Assembly: GCF_014646135.1 (NCBI RefSeq) | Contig: NZ_BMMW01000007.1 | Location: 26,688-90,687 of the forward strand | Length of the DNA stretch: 64,000 nucleotides | Direction: 5' to 3' | Source of the DNA: Nocardia camponoti | Lineage (GTDB): Bacteria; Actinomycetota; Actinomycetes; Mycobacteriales; Mycobacteriaceae | In this document: one piece after another, positions 24,347-32,581 of the stretch | Layout: every line of letters starts with the position of its first letter | How positions within the stretch are numbered: the first letter of the stretch is position 1 | Translations under genes and position numbers: made by a program | The notes under the pieces: model-generated | The model's database searches: none | What the model was told of the DNA's origin: nothing | What the model saw: the letters and a program-made list of their open reading frames with translations, nothing else

Positions 24347-25981
24347 ATGGCCGACAAGGGATCGTGGGCAACCATCACCGGAGCCCTCAGTCTCAAAGTG
24401 GGTGAAGGGCGCCCGGCCGGGTCGTGGACACGATTCTGCTGCCCCGCGCACGAGGGCGACGGCGGGCATCACAAGCCCAGCTTGGGCGTCAAATACGACA
24501 GTGCGAAGCAGCGCACCGTGGTGCACTGCTTCGCCGGCTGTTCCGACGAAGCGGTCCTGGACGCTATCGGGCTGAGAGTCCGCGACATGTTCGACCGCAA
24601 ACTGGAGCCCGGCAAGAAGCGGCCCACCCCGATCCCACAGCAACGCACCCTCAGCGTCGCCGATCGTGCCATCGCCGCAGCGGGCCTTCCTCCACTTGAG
24701 CGGAAGGGACCGAAGGTCGCCGACAAGCTCGGCGAACAGCTCACTGCGTGGAAGACGGTCGCGCAGTATCTGTACCGCCACGCCGACGGCACGGTGGCGG
24801 GCAAGGTCATCCGCCGCGAAGCCACCTTCGCCAAAGGCCGCGACAAAGACTTTCGTCAGCGCAAGGCCACCGCGACCGGCTGGGAATACACCGCGTTCGA
24901 CAAGATCCCCTACCGGCTGCCCGAACTGCTCGACGCCATCGCCGCCGGGCGCACGATCTACCTCGTCGAAGGCGAGAAGGACGCCGACAACGGCGCGGCC
25001 GCAGGCGCGGACACCACCACAAACGCTGGCGGCGCGGCCGCATGGACCGCCGCGCACGCCCAGTACCTGCGCGGTGCGCGCCGAGTGGTGATCGTCGTCG
25101 ACCGCGATGCTGCGGGCTACCACCGCGCCGTGCGCGTGATGGCCACCCTCGTCGGCCTTGTCGGCGAGATCCGCGTCGTGGAGGCACGCACCGGCAAAGA
25201 CCTCACCAACCACCTCGCTGCGGGCCACGGCTTCGCCGATCTCGTGCCCGTGCCGCTGCTCGATCCCCGCACGCCGTTCGCCCCGGCACGACAGTCAGGA
25301 GAAGCTGTGAACGCCCCCGCCATCGAGAACACCTCGACCTCGATCACCGTCTACACCAAATCCGACTGCGTCCAGTGCGACGCCACCAAGAACATGCTCG
25401 ATCGGATCGGCGCCCCGTACCGAGTTGTCGAGCTCGAAGCCGATCCAGCCTCGCGAGCGCGGCTCAAGGAACTCGGATTCATGGCCGCACCCGTCGTAGA
25501 AGCCGGTGAGATCCGGTTCGCGGGCTTCCGGCCCGAGCGGCTCAAGGCCTTGGCGAGCAACATCCGCCCCGAACCACCGCCGCTGTCACAGCCCAGTCCC
25601 CAGCCGCAGAGCACCGCTGAATCCGACGCGGTCGACCTGGACGCCGTGCGCCAATGGGCCGCGCCGTACCTTCGCTCTGCCCAGCGACGCGGCGACATTC
25701 CCGCTGTCGGCTCACCCGCGTGGGTCGCACTGCCGAACGGCGACCCCCGCAAGACCGGCGCGATCGTGCAGGCGGCTCTCGATCAGGCCACCGCGGCCGC
25801 GATCGCCCCCGCACCGGCGCGGTCGGCCTTCGACCAAGTCATCCAGCGCAGCACCAACGCCGCCGCGGCCCCACTCACGCCTCCCGTCCGCACGGACGCA
25901 TCGTCTCAACGAGCGCTTGCGGCGGCACCCGCCGATCACCTCGCCCCGGCACGCCAGCACGTTCCCGCCCGCACCCGATGA
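24347..25981 (+). CDS. CHC2/TOPRIM primase fused to NrdH-type redoxin and DUF2742-like domain
   Basis: A 544-aa multidomain protein. Residues 25-75 form a zinc finger of the DnaG/CHC2 kind (CCPAHEGDGGHHKPSLGV, HCFAGCSDEAV). Residues of about 200-290 form a TOPRIM domain (YLVEGEKDADN near 205, VVIVVDRDAAGYHRAV near 245). After a linker, residues 330-410 are a complete glutaredoxin/NrdH-like fold with CVQC near 341-344 (ITVYTKSDCVQC, MAAPVVEAGEIRFAGFRPERL). Residues of about 428-485 resemble phage DUF2742 (VRQWAAPYLRSAQRRGDIPAVGSPAW). ATG 24347 has AAGGAGG seven bases upstream. An internal GTG at 25307 with AGGAG five bases before it could give a separate redoxin-DUF2742 protein. A primase-redoxin fusion is unusual. 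Confidence 0.78.
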   Translation: MADKGSWATITGALSLKVGEGRPAGSWTRFCCPAHEGDGGHHKPSLGVKYDSAKQRTVVHCFAGCSDEAVLDAIGLRVRDMFDRKLEPGKKRPTPIPQQRTLSVADRAIAAAGLPPLERKGPKVADKLGEQLTAWKTVAQYLYRHADGTVAGKVIRREATFAKGRDKDFRQRKATATGWEYTAFDKIPYRLPELLDAIAAGRTIYLVEGEKDADNGAAAGADTTTNAGGAAAWTAAHAQYLRGARRVVIVVDRDAAGYHRAVRVMATLVGLVGEIRVVEARTGKDLTNHLAAGHGFADLVPVPLLDPRTPFAPARQSGEAVNAPAIENTSTSITVYTKSDCVQCDATKNMLDRIGAPYRVVELEADPASRARLKELGFMAAPVVEAGEIRFAGFRPERLKALASNIRPEPPPLSQPSPQPQSTAESDAVDLDAVRQWAAPYLRSAQRRGDIPAVGSPAWVALPNGDPRKTGAIVQAALDQATAAAIAPAPARSAFDQVIQRSTNAAAAPLTPPVRTDASSQRALAAAPADHLAPARQHVPARTR

Positions 25982-26002
25982 CCACCACCGACAAGGAAAG
26001 CC

Positions 26003-26497
26003 ATGCCTGAGAACGCTCTCCCCAGCATCGACGATGACTACCTCGCCTGGAAGGACAGGCTGACCGAGGTCGCCGAGCTGCGTGGCCAGCAATGGGCAGC
26101 GTGGGCGCTGTACGGCGAAGACAGCCCCCCGGCCATCACGATCGGCGACAGGATCGACGAACTGTCGGATCAGTCCGCGTGGCCCGAGAGCTGGCGCCGC
26201 TTCGGCGGCCAGGGCGCCGACGATGTCGAAGCCCACCAGGAATTGCTCTCTCGCTCCTACACCGCCTACCGCACCACGATCCTCGACAACGAGAAACGCA
26301 GGGCCCAGCGGACCCGCCCGACCTTCACCGAGTTGCAGGCCACGCGCACCGGCGCGACCGTACTCCTCACCCCGCCCACGTCACGGGCGATCTCCCCGGC
26401 CCACCACCAGCCTCGGGCAGTGGGAGCCATCGCCCGCACGGGGAGACCTCCGTCCGCCGTCGAGCCGATCATCCAGAACCGCCCCCGCACACGCTGA
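26003..26497 (+). CDS. hypothetical protein
   Basis: A 164-aa protein starting at ATG 26003 after GGAAAGCC. The N-terminal 100 residues look helical and acidic (DDDYLAWKDRLTEVAELRGQQW, DVEAHQELLSRSYTAYRTTIL); the rest is basic and disordered. No family recognised. It lies 21 bases after the primase-redoxin gene and is probably in its operon. Confidence 0.55.
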   Translation: MPENALPSIDDDYLAWKDRLTEVAELRGQQWAAWALYGEDSPPAITIGDRIDELSDQSAWPESWRRFGGQGADDVEAHQELLSRSYTAYRTTILDNEKRRAQRTRPTFTELQATRTGATVLLTPPTSRAISPAHHQPRAVGAIARTGRPPSAVEPIIQNRPRTR

Positions 26498-26532
26498 CAG
26501 CCTCACGTCCCGACGATCCGAAGGAAGCGACG

Positions 26533-27276
26533 ATGACCACCAACATTCCGAGCCGGTCCGCTCCGACCGACGGCCGCTGGGCCCCGGTGCTGTCTCGGCC
26601 CAGCTACCCCGAGCTGAACAAGCCCGAACCAGAGCCGGAGCCCGAACCGGTCGCTGAACCGTCCCCGGAGCCCGCCACGGCACCCGCGCCGCCGCCGGCG
26701 GTCGCGCCACCGAAGCCAGCTGCGCACGCGACCACGGGGCGCCGATTCGCGATGTATGGGATCGCGGCGGCCACCGCTGCCGTCGCGGTCGCCGCGATCT
26801 CACTCGCAGTGCAGAAGGCCACTACCCCCGAGACGATCATCGTGCCTGCGCCGCCGTCGCCGGTGGCCGCGCCCGCCCCGGAAGAACCCGGCTTCGCTGC
26901 GGGCGGGCCGTGCGCGCCGATCACGACCCCGGCCAAAGTTCGGGGCAACGGGCCCGGTGGCACCGACTCGGGCCCGTCAGCGATTCTGGCCTTCGAACAC
27001 GCCTACTATGCGACGCGCTCTGGAGCCAAGGCCCGCGAAGTGGTCACCCCCGATGCGTCGGTCTCCCCGGTCGAGACAATCCAGCAAGGCATCGACACTG
27101 TCCCCGTCGGCACCGTCCACTGCGTCACGATCACCCCGCACGCGGAGCCGGGCAAGTTCAACGTCGAGATCGTGGCCCGCCAGCAGGCCAACTCGTCGAG
27201 CTACCGGCAGATCATCACCACCGCGCCCGTCGAGGGGCGAACCCTGATCACCAAGATCACTTCTGCATCGAGCTGA
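26533..27276 (+). CDS. single-pass membrane protein with external domain
   Basis: A 247-aa protein. A cytoplasmic Pro/Glu-repeat region (residues 30-65, repeated EP) precedes one transmembrane helix (YGIAAATAAVAVAAISLAV, about 75-95). A Pro/Ala linker and a folded extracytoplasmic domain follow (ITTPAKVRGNGPGGTDSGPS, AILAFEHAYYATRSG, VGTVHCVTITPH). Its two cysteines could form a disulfide. Proteins of this layout accompany actinobacterial conjugative elements and might sit at the channel or cell surface. No enzymatic motif. Co-directional with its neighbours at short spacing. Confidence 0.6.
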   Translation: MTTNIPSRSAPTDGRWAPVLSRPSYPELNKPEPEPEPEPVAEPSPEPATAPAPPPAVAPPKPAAHATTGRRFAMYGIAAATAAVAVAAISLAVQKATTPETIIVPAPPSPVAAPAPEEPGFAAGGPCAPITTPAKVRGNGPGGTDSGPSAILAFEHAYYATRSGAKAREVVTPDASVSPVETIQQGIDTVPVGTVHCVTITPHAEPGKFNVEIVARQQANSSSYRQIITTAPVEGRTLITKITSASS

Positions 27277-27302
27277 ACGACCCCCGTTCTGAAAGGACCG
27301 CA

Positions 27303-27578
27303 ATGGCTTTCCCCGCCACGACCCACGACGAGGTCGTCTCCTACGCCGCGAGCCAGGTCGTCGATGACCTCGCACGGGTCTCGGACATGACCGAGATGCT
27401 GATCGAGCAGTGCCGGGTGCGCGCTCGCGACAGCGCCGCCGAAGAATCCACCGCCACCCCGTCCGGCCCGACCTACACCGCGATCGTCCTCGGCGTCGAC
27501 CACACCATCGCCCCACTGCATGGGACCGGGCTGCTCGTCAGTGTCGTTGTCACGACCGAGCTGCGGCCGATTCTCTGA
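27303..27578 (+). CDS. small hypothetical protein
   Basis: A 91-aa protein from ATG 27303, preceded by GAAAGGA. An N-terminal helix-rich half (VVSYAASQVVDDLARVSDMTEMLIEQCRV) is followed by a beta-rich end (TYTAIVLGV, GLLVSVVVTTEL). It is the last gene of the 24.3-27.6 kb operon, followed by a 14-bp terminator hairpin. Function unknown. Confidence 0.55.
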   Translation: MAFPATTHDEVVSYAASQVVDDLARVSDMTEMLIEQCRVRARDSAAEESTATPSGPTYTAIVLGVDHTIAPLHGTGLLVSVVVTTELRPIL

Positions 27579-27613
27579 CCTAGCTGCGTACCCCCGACAG
27601 TCCTTCTAACGAC

Positions 27614-27647
27614 CGAATCCACCGGAGACATTGCTCCGGTGGATTCG
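27614..27647. terminator. 14-bp perfect hairpin between convergent operons
   Basis: CGAATCCACCGGAG at 27614-27627 and its exact complement at 27634-27647 around loop ACATTG. It sits between the end of the plus-strand operon (27578) and the end of the mobilisation operon (27692), so it probably works in both directions. Confidence 0.8.
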
Positions 27648-27691
27648 CTGTTTCCGGACCGCCTACCCGCCCAGCCGACAGGGCGGGGCGC

Positions 27692-29332
27692 CTAGTGGCT
27701 GTGCCCGCGCGTGCGGTGCTGGGTCGGCTCATTCACCGGTGCCGCCCCGCGCCGCCGCGTACGCGAATGCTGCTGGGACTTACCCTTGCTCGCCGACGGT
27801 GGCGTCATCACCGCCTGCGCGGCCTCGGCGCTGGCTCCCGCTGCGGCGGCCGCCGTCTTCTCTTCGCCCGGCTCGTGGTCCGCTGACGCGCTCGCGTCCG
27901 CAGGCTGTGTCGCTTCAGCGGCCGCGGGCTCAGCGGCCACGAACGGAACCTCGATGACTTCACCGTCCTGGTCGACGACGAACACGGTGTTCTCGTCGTG
28001 GTGTTCCTGCTCGCTGGATTCAGCGACCTCGGTGTCGGGGACCGACGATGCAGCGGGCTCTTCACTGTCGAGGATGCCGGGGAACTTCTTGGCCAGCGCG
28101 GCATCGAACTCGTCATCGATCTCGCCCACCAGCGTCGCCGCGCGTGCCCGGTCGAACGGGCTTGAGGCATCGGCGCTGTCGAGCCACTCCTGGGCGACAT
28201 CGCGGCGGGCTTCGTCCTCGCTCGTGGTCGAGCGGGCGCGCCCGTTCTTGGCCGCGTCGCGCATCACCCACGCGGCGAACCCACTCGGCGCACGGACCTT
28301 GCCGCTGTCGAAGTCGATCGCCGCGACAGCCGCGACTAGATGATCCGGATCGACACCCTCAGCGACCAACGAGGCGAACTGCTGCTCGGCGGTCTCCCAC
28401 CGCGCATCGTCGAGCACGCGGTCGGGCACCTTGCCGCGCAGCCGATCCGCCAGCGGACGCGGCTTCGTGCTCGAGTTCTTCTCGGCGGACTCCGGCCCCT
28501 GTGCCGAGTTCGTCTCAGCGGCCTTCTCCTTGATCCAGAACCGGACCAGCTCAGCTTCGTCGCCGCGCTTGTCATGGCGGGAGTCAGCTGCGGCGTAGCG
28601 CTGCTCCCAGTCGGCGTGGTATTCGGGCCGGTTCTCGCGGACCCACTTGCGAGCCTGTTGGAATGGCGTGAGCGTGCCGCCGCCGGTGGCCTTGCTCCAC
28701 TCGGCGATCAATTGCTTCTCGTCCAGGTCACGGTTGACCGTGGAGTCGGTGGCGGCATAGGAGCGCTCCCAGTCCGCTGCTCGGTCGGGGTCGGTTGAGT
28801 GCAGCCACTCCCGTGCGGTGGTGAAGTCGCTGCGCTGTTGGTCGCGTCTTTGGTGTCGCGCTGGCCCGGCGGTCCCGGTGTTGTGGATCTCCTCGCTCGA
28901 CAGGTGCATGACGTCGACGGCTTCGTGGGAGGCGTTAGCTCGCAGCCAGTCTGTGATCCGGTCCGCCATGTCCTTGGACCCGGCCACGGTCTCGGCGTGA
29001 TGGTCGGCCCATCCGGCTTGGACGCCGAACCGGCCGTTCGACAGCGGGCCGACGCGGATCGTCATCCCCGAATCCTCGTGAAGTTCCGACCGAATCGCCT
29101 CGGGGCCCAATCGGTTCCACTCCCCCAGATCGGCGTGGCTGAACCGTCCGATCATCGGCCGGGTCGCGGCGGCACGCTTCCGAGCCGCGTTGTTCGTGTC
29201 GTCCCATGCCGCGCGGCCGCGGCGCTCGCGGATCTCGCGCAGCAGGGTGGCCATGGTGCGCGTCGCGAGGGCGAGCCGCATCATCTCGTCGCGAGGCAGA
29301 CCCATCACCGGGGTCTCTACGGGCTGGTTCAT
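27692..29332 (-). CDS. large accessory protein of the mobilisation operon
   Basis: A 546-aa acidic protein. Its ATG at 29332 overlaps the relaxase stop (ATGA), so it is translationally coupled. The N-terminal 140 residues form a helical domain. Two related units follow (PDRAADWERSYAATDS, then RPEYHADWEQRYAAADS), each continuing into a helix with ending EW or FW. The C-terminal 150 residues are acidic and disordered, ending in a basic tail. No known catalytic motif. By position it may be a relaxosome component or a protein sent with the DNA; I do not recognise a family. Confidence 0.6.
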   Translation of the reverse strand: MNQPVETPVMGLPRDEMMRLALATRTMATLLREIRERRGRAAWDDTNNAARKRAAATRPMIGRFSHADLGEWNRLGPEAIRSELHEDSGMTIRVGPLSNGRFGVQAGWADHHAETVAGSKDMADRITDWLRANASHEAVDVMHLSSEEIHNTGTAGPARHQRRDQQRSDFTTAREWLHSTDPDRAADWERSYAATDSTVNRDLDEKQLIAEWSKATGGGTLTPFQQARKWVRENRPEYHADWEQRYAAADSRHDKRGDEAELVRFWIKEKAAETNSAQGPESAEKNSSTKPRPLADRLRGKVPDRVLDDARWETAEQQFASLVAEGVDPDHLVAAVAAIDFDSGKVRAPSGFAAWVMRDAAKNGRARSTTSEDEARRDVAQEWLDSADASSPFDRARAATLVGEIDDEFDAALAKKFPGILDSEEPAASSVPDTEVAESSEQEHHDENTVFVVDQDGEVIEVPFVAAEPAAAEATQPADASASADHEPGEEKTAAAAAGASAEAAQAVMTPPSASKGKSQQHSRTRRRGAAPVNEPTQHRTRGHSH

Positions 29333-30933
29333 CGCCGATCCTTTCGCTTTTGGGGAAGTTCGCCTCGCCGGGTCTCCGGTCCGGCCTCGGGCCGGCGGCC
29401 CGATTCGATCTGCTGGGGTACGGGGGTCGCCGTCTGGTGGGTTGTCGGCGAAGATGCGTGGCCACCGTCGGCACTCGCCGTGACCGGCACCAGGGCAGCA
29501 GGCCGGGACTCGGCGCCGTGGGCGCGCACATGCTCGGCAGCCGTCTCGGCACTGCGCATGGCCGTCGTCCGTTCGTGTGTCTGGTGCCAGGCCGCGATCT
29601 CGAGTAGGAGTTCGGCCACGGCGACGGCCAACTGTGCGGAGGCGTCGCGTTGTCGGCCGCGGCCCGACAACAGCCGGACTTCGGCGATCTCGCGCGACGC
29701 AGCGCGCAGTGTCGCCGCGGCACCGGCCGCCGGGACAGGGGACAGTCCGCGCGCGGTGCGCGTCGCCGGGTCCAGCGCCCACGCCGCACGGGAGAGGGGT
29801 CCGCGGCGTTCGGTGCCGTCGGCGACGGCGGCCCACGCGGTGACGACTTCCTGGAGCTCGCGCGCTACCGGGCGTATCTGATCGGGGCTCTGCCGCACGG
29901 TGGCAGTCGCCGACTGCACCGCTTCGGTGGCGCCGGCCAGTACCTCGTGAGGTTGCCGCGGGGGCGTTGTGCGCGCGCGTGGGGGTCGCTGCCATCGCGC
30001 GGTGATGCGCGGCCACGAGGTATCGGCACCGAGGTGTCGGCTGGGGGCGAACCAGATCGGCTTGCCGGTCTTGGCCGACACGTCCCCCGCCGCGGCGACC
30101 GACCAACCACGGACTCGGCCGGAGTCATCGCGAACCAGTTCGACAAGAACTCCGTGAGCCTGCAGCCGATCGATGAACTCCTCGGGGCCTCCCGCGATCG
30201 CGGCCTCCTCGAGGATGACCTGACGCAACTGGACACGGGCTGCGGCCCCGGCTTCGGCGCGAAGCATTCCCTCGTCGCCTTCGTTGGCGCGGCGCGTGGC
30301 CTTCTCCTGCTCGCCTCGTGTCGCGGTCGGAGTTTGCGCGAAGGCATCGGGGTCGGCGGTGAACCGCAGCCCGAGTGCCTTCTCCCATCGGCGCGCCACC
30401 CGCCGCACCGCCTTGAAGTCGTTGCTCGGGTAGAACCGCTTTCCGGTGTCCTGGCGGACGAGGACCGCAGCAATGTGAATGTGATCGTTTCCTCCGACCG
30501 AGGTGCCGTGGTGCACCGCGATCCATCGGCACGCGCCGGCGTCGCCGGGCACCGCGATGCCGGTCTCGGCGAGCATGTCCTCAGCGATGCGGCGCCAGGT
30601 CTTGGCGTCGAGCTGACCGTCGGTCGCTTCGATCGCGACTGGCAGGTGCCAGACGTAGCCGTGCTTGGTGTAGCCCGGAGAACCCGGCTCGGGCTGCGAG
30701 GACGGCAGACCGGCCGCGGTGGCCGCCGCGTTCACGTGGCGAGCGAGCTTGCCGATCTCGTCGGGTGCGAAGTCGAAGTCGCCGGGCCCGTCGCGCAGCG
30801 GCTGTAGCGCGTCCGGGTCGCCCTGCCACGCCGCGACGACGGTCGGGTTGGTGTGCTCGTTGTACTTGCCCTCGGAGAACAAGTAGCGCACCAAGCGCTC
30901 GCCGTCCCAGCCCTTGATGACCTTGCCGATCAC
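29329..30933 (-). CDS. relaxase/mobilisation nuclease
   Basis: A 534-aa relaxase expected to nick the origin of transfer and stay bound to the 5' end. It begins with the signature of actinobacterial relaxases (VIGKVIKGWDGERLVRYLFS, then YNEHTNPTVVAAW). The metal-binding histidine cluster is near residue 150 (WIAVHHGTSVGGNDHIHIAA). The chosen GTG at 30933 lies in a GTGA overlap with the MobC-like gene; ATG 30966 is an in-frame alternative but lies before the conserved start. The C-terminal half is helical and less conserved. The hairpin array at 31371-31563, just upstream of the operon, is the likely substrate region. Confidence 0.87.
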   Translation of the reverse strand: MIGKVIKGWDGERLVRYLFSEGKYNEHTNPTVVAAWQGDPDALQPLRDGPGDFDFAPDEIGKLARHVNAAATAAGLPSSQPEPGSPGYTKHGYVWHLPVAIEATDGQLDAKTWRRIAEDMLAETGIAVPGDAGACRWIAVHHGTSVGGNDHIHIAAVLVRQDTGKRFYPSNDFKAVRRVARRWEKALGLRFTADPDAFAQTPTATRGEQEKATRRANEGDEGMLRAEAGAAARVQLRQVILEEAAIAGGPEEFIDRLQAHGVLVELVRDDSGRVRGWSVAAAGDVSAKTGKPIWFAPSRHLGADTSWPRITARWQRPPRARTTPPRQPHEVLAGATEAVQSATATVRQSPDQIRPVARELQEVVTAWAAVADGTERRGPLSRAAWALDPATRTARGLSPVPAAGAAATLRAASREIAEVRLLSGRGRQRDASAQLAVAVAELLLEIAAWHQTHERTTAMRSAETAAEHVRAHGAESRPAALVPVTASADGGHASSPTTHQTATPVPQQIESGRRPEAGPETRRGELPQKRKDRR

Positions 30934-31349
30934 AGCGTCTCCGATCGCAGGACCTTCATCAGCCATGCGTCGATGCGGTCGTTGTTGCGACGCAGGTGTG
31001 CCAGCACCGCGGCCGCTTGGAGTTCGGGGACCTCGTGCGTGGAGTTGGCGTGCTTGGCGATGTCGTTGACGTTGCCCGACACGTTGCCCAGCAGACGACG
31101 AAGCTCGCGCACCTCGTCGGTGAGCGCCTGCACTTCTCCACTGGTGCGCACCTCCGAACCCTCGCGGCGCTTCGCGAACGCTCTGGCCGCACCCACGGCG
31201 GCCTGCCCCACGAAGGCGCCGGGTCGCAACCCCACGGTCGCGGCAGCGGCCTCGACCAACGCCCACTCCGTCGGAGAGAAGGCGACCTTTTTGCGGTCTC
31301 GCTTCTCCTCCGAGTGAGCGCGGTACCGTGCACGGCTCTTCTGAGGCAC
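30930..31349 (-). CDS. mobC: MobC-like relaxosome accessory protein
   Basis: A 139-aa basic protein starting at GTG 31349 after a GGGAAGGGAA stretch. Residues 20-60 look like a ribbon-helix-helix (KKVAFSPTEWALVEAAAATVG, RPGAFVGQAAVGAARAF). A helical bundle with the family-type segment RELRRLLGNVSGNVNDIAKHAN follows, as in MobC/TraJ-like mobilisation proteins. It precedes the relaxase with a four-base overlap. MobC proteins bind oriT and help the relaxase to open it. The gene starts about 20 bases from the hairpin array. Confidence 0.8.
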   Translation of the reverse strand: MPQKSRARYRAHSEEKRDRKKVAFSPTEWALVEAAAATVGLRPGAFVGQAAVGAARAFAKRREGSEVRTSGEVQALTDEVRELRRLLGNVSGNVNDIAKHANSTHEVPELQAAAVLAHLRRNNDRIDAWLMKVLRSETL

Positions 31350-31709
31350 TGGGTCGTTCCCTTCCCTTCACCGGCGCACCGGAGCGGTGCGCCGGTCCCT
31401 TTCACTTCCGGCCGGCAGCCCCCTGCCGGGCCCTCAATGCCTCCGGCGTCCAGCCGGAGACATTGGAGCCTCTAGAACCACTAGAGGCGATAGAAACACT
31501 CGAACCACTTCGAGTGTGCGTGCGCCCGTCCCCGGGCGCAAGCCAAAAGGTCCCCCTTTTGGCATATCTTGCTCACCGGACTTACGTGTTCAGGGCCTCG
31601 GGAAAGTTCGAGCGCCGATTGCGGAATCGAACCCGCCTACACCGGGGCGGTTGAGGCACGGGCGGGCGAAGTCACCCGGCTGGCGGCCGCGTAGGCGGGC
31701 GATTTCGCC
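31350..31709. other. gene-free region holding the hairpin array
   Basis: No supported gene. The first part (31371-31563) is the hairpin array listed separately. The second part (31600-31700) contains a tRNA T-arm-like word (GGAATCGAACCCGC on the plus strand), but no foldable complete tRNA. Confidence 0.6.
31371..31563. repeat. array of seven consecutive hairpins; candidate oriT
   Basis: Seven perfect short inverted repeats follow each other in 193 bases. A: 31371-31381/31385-31395 (11 bp, loop GAG). B: 31412-31418/31423-31429 (7 bp, loop CCCC). C: 31441-31447/31453-31459 (7 bp, loop GTCCA, flanked by AATG/CATT). D: 31468-31475/31481-31488 (8 bp, loop AACCA). E: 31496-31504/31509-31517 (9 bp, loop CCAC). 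F: 31521-31528/31533-31540 (8 bp, loop TCCC). G: 31542-31550/31555-31563 (9 bp, loop TCCC). The region begins about 20 bases upstream of the mobC-like start. One strand could fold into a row of stem-loops. This suggests an origin of transfer or a single-strand priming origin. Confidence 0.75.
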
Positions 31710-32456
31710 TCAGAACATGGTCGTGCTGATCACGATCGCGTTGTACGCGGCGTGGCACACCACGGCAGGCCAGAGGGAGCGCGTGTAGGCCGCCAGGCCG
31801 GTGTAGATCGCACCACCGACCGCTGCCGAGACGATGTTGGTAGCGCCGAACCCACCGTGGGCGAGCGCGAAAGTCACCACGCTGACGGTCGCGGCGAGCA
31901 GCACCGCGAGGCCTCTCACCGCATCGGGAATGCGACTCCAACCCGCCAGCAATCGCTGGACCGCAAGCACCAGACTCCGGTATTGGACCTCCTCAGGGAT
32001 GGCCGCGACGAACACCGGGATCAACACGACTCCACTGAACCAGCCGCCGTTGACGATCATGTCCCGGCGTTCGCTGCGGGCGGCCTGCTGCGCGGAGTCG
32101 ACCGCCGGATCCCACAGCTGGGTCAGCGTGAGCTGCCCGAGGAAGTGAACGCCGGCCAGGGCTACCGGCACCGCCAGGCACCAGACGAGCCACACGTTCG
32201 TGGTCGACTGCGGCCGAGAAACTGCGGGCCGACACAGCCCGAGCCAGGCCGCTGATGCGGCTCCTTCCGCGCGAATCGTCGAGTGCGGCTCGACGTTGTA
32301 GGCGGACTGGTACAGGATCATCGCCGCGAGACTCCCCATCGCGATGGCGAACGCGACCGCTTCGCCGAGCAGCCCGGCAACGACCATCGGGCCCACCAGC
32401 AGCAGCGGCGTCGCGAGCATGAGCGCGGCGAAAATTCGGCATCCGGTGCGGATCAT
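31710..32456 (-). CDS. CPBP-family intramembrane metalloprotease
   Basis: A 248-aa integral membrane protein with about seven hydrophobic segments. It has the three CPBP/Abi motifs: EEVQYR (about residue 157), FALAHGGFG (about 205) and HAAYN near the C-terminus. The glutamates and histidines of these motifs form the metal site of intramembrane proteases such as Rce1. In bacteria such proteins act in bacteriocin self-immunity, prenyl-protein processing or regulation. Here it is monocistronic and lies between the hairpin array and a motif-bearing promoter, with no bacteriocin gene recognised next to it. Confidence 0.8.
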   Translation of the reverse strand: MIRTGCRIFAALMLATPLLLVGPMVVAGLLGEAVAFAIAMGSLAAMILYQSAYNVEPHSTIRAEGAASAAWLGLCRPAVSRPQSTTNVWLVWCLAVPVALAGVHFLGQLTLTQLWDPAVDSAQQAARSERRDMIVNGGWFSGVVLIPVFVAAIPEEVQYRSLVLAVQRLLAGWSRIPDAVRGLAVLLAATVSVVTFALAHGGFGATNIVSAAVGGAIYTGLAAYTRSLWPAVVCHAAYNAIVISTTMF

Positions 32457-32529
32457 GTGCCCCCTCCAGTCGATGACATCTTTCCCGACGATCGGGCACC
32501 GCCGGGATGAGCTGTCGCGAATCGGAACC

Positions 32530-32541
32530 TATAGATACACT
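32530..32541 (+). promoter_or_regulatory. dispersed motif variant TATAGATACACT
   Basis: TATAGATACACT at 32530-32541, continuing AGGCACATCGGATAC. It lies 40 bases upstream of the ATG at 32582, which has AAAGGG as ribosome site. It is also 74 bases upstream of the divergent CPBP gene. Confidence 0.55.
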
Positions 32542-32581
32542 AGGCACATCGGATACAACGGCGATGGAAAGGGTGTTCGGT

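Noticed and set aside
29329..31371. Relaxase frame extended upstream to 31371
   Set aside because: The first 135 codons of that long frame are the shadow of the mobC-like gene; the family-typical start VIGKVIKGW at 30933 lies in a GTGA overlap.
31600..31700. tRNA-like T-arm (GGAATCGAACCCGC on the plus strand)
   Set aside because: On the minus strand a T-loop-like word and a partly matching acceptor are present, but the T-stem has a mismatch, the D-arm is missing and the length is about five bases too short. It may be a remnant or chance.
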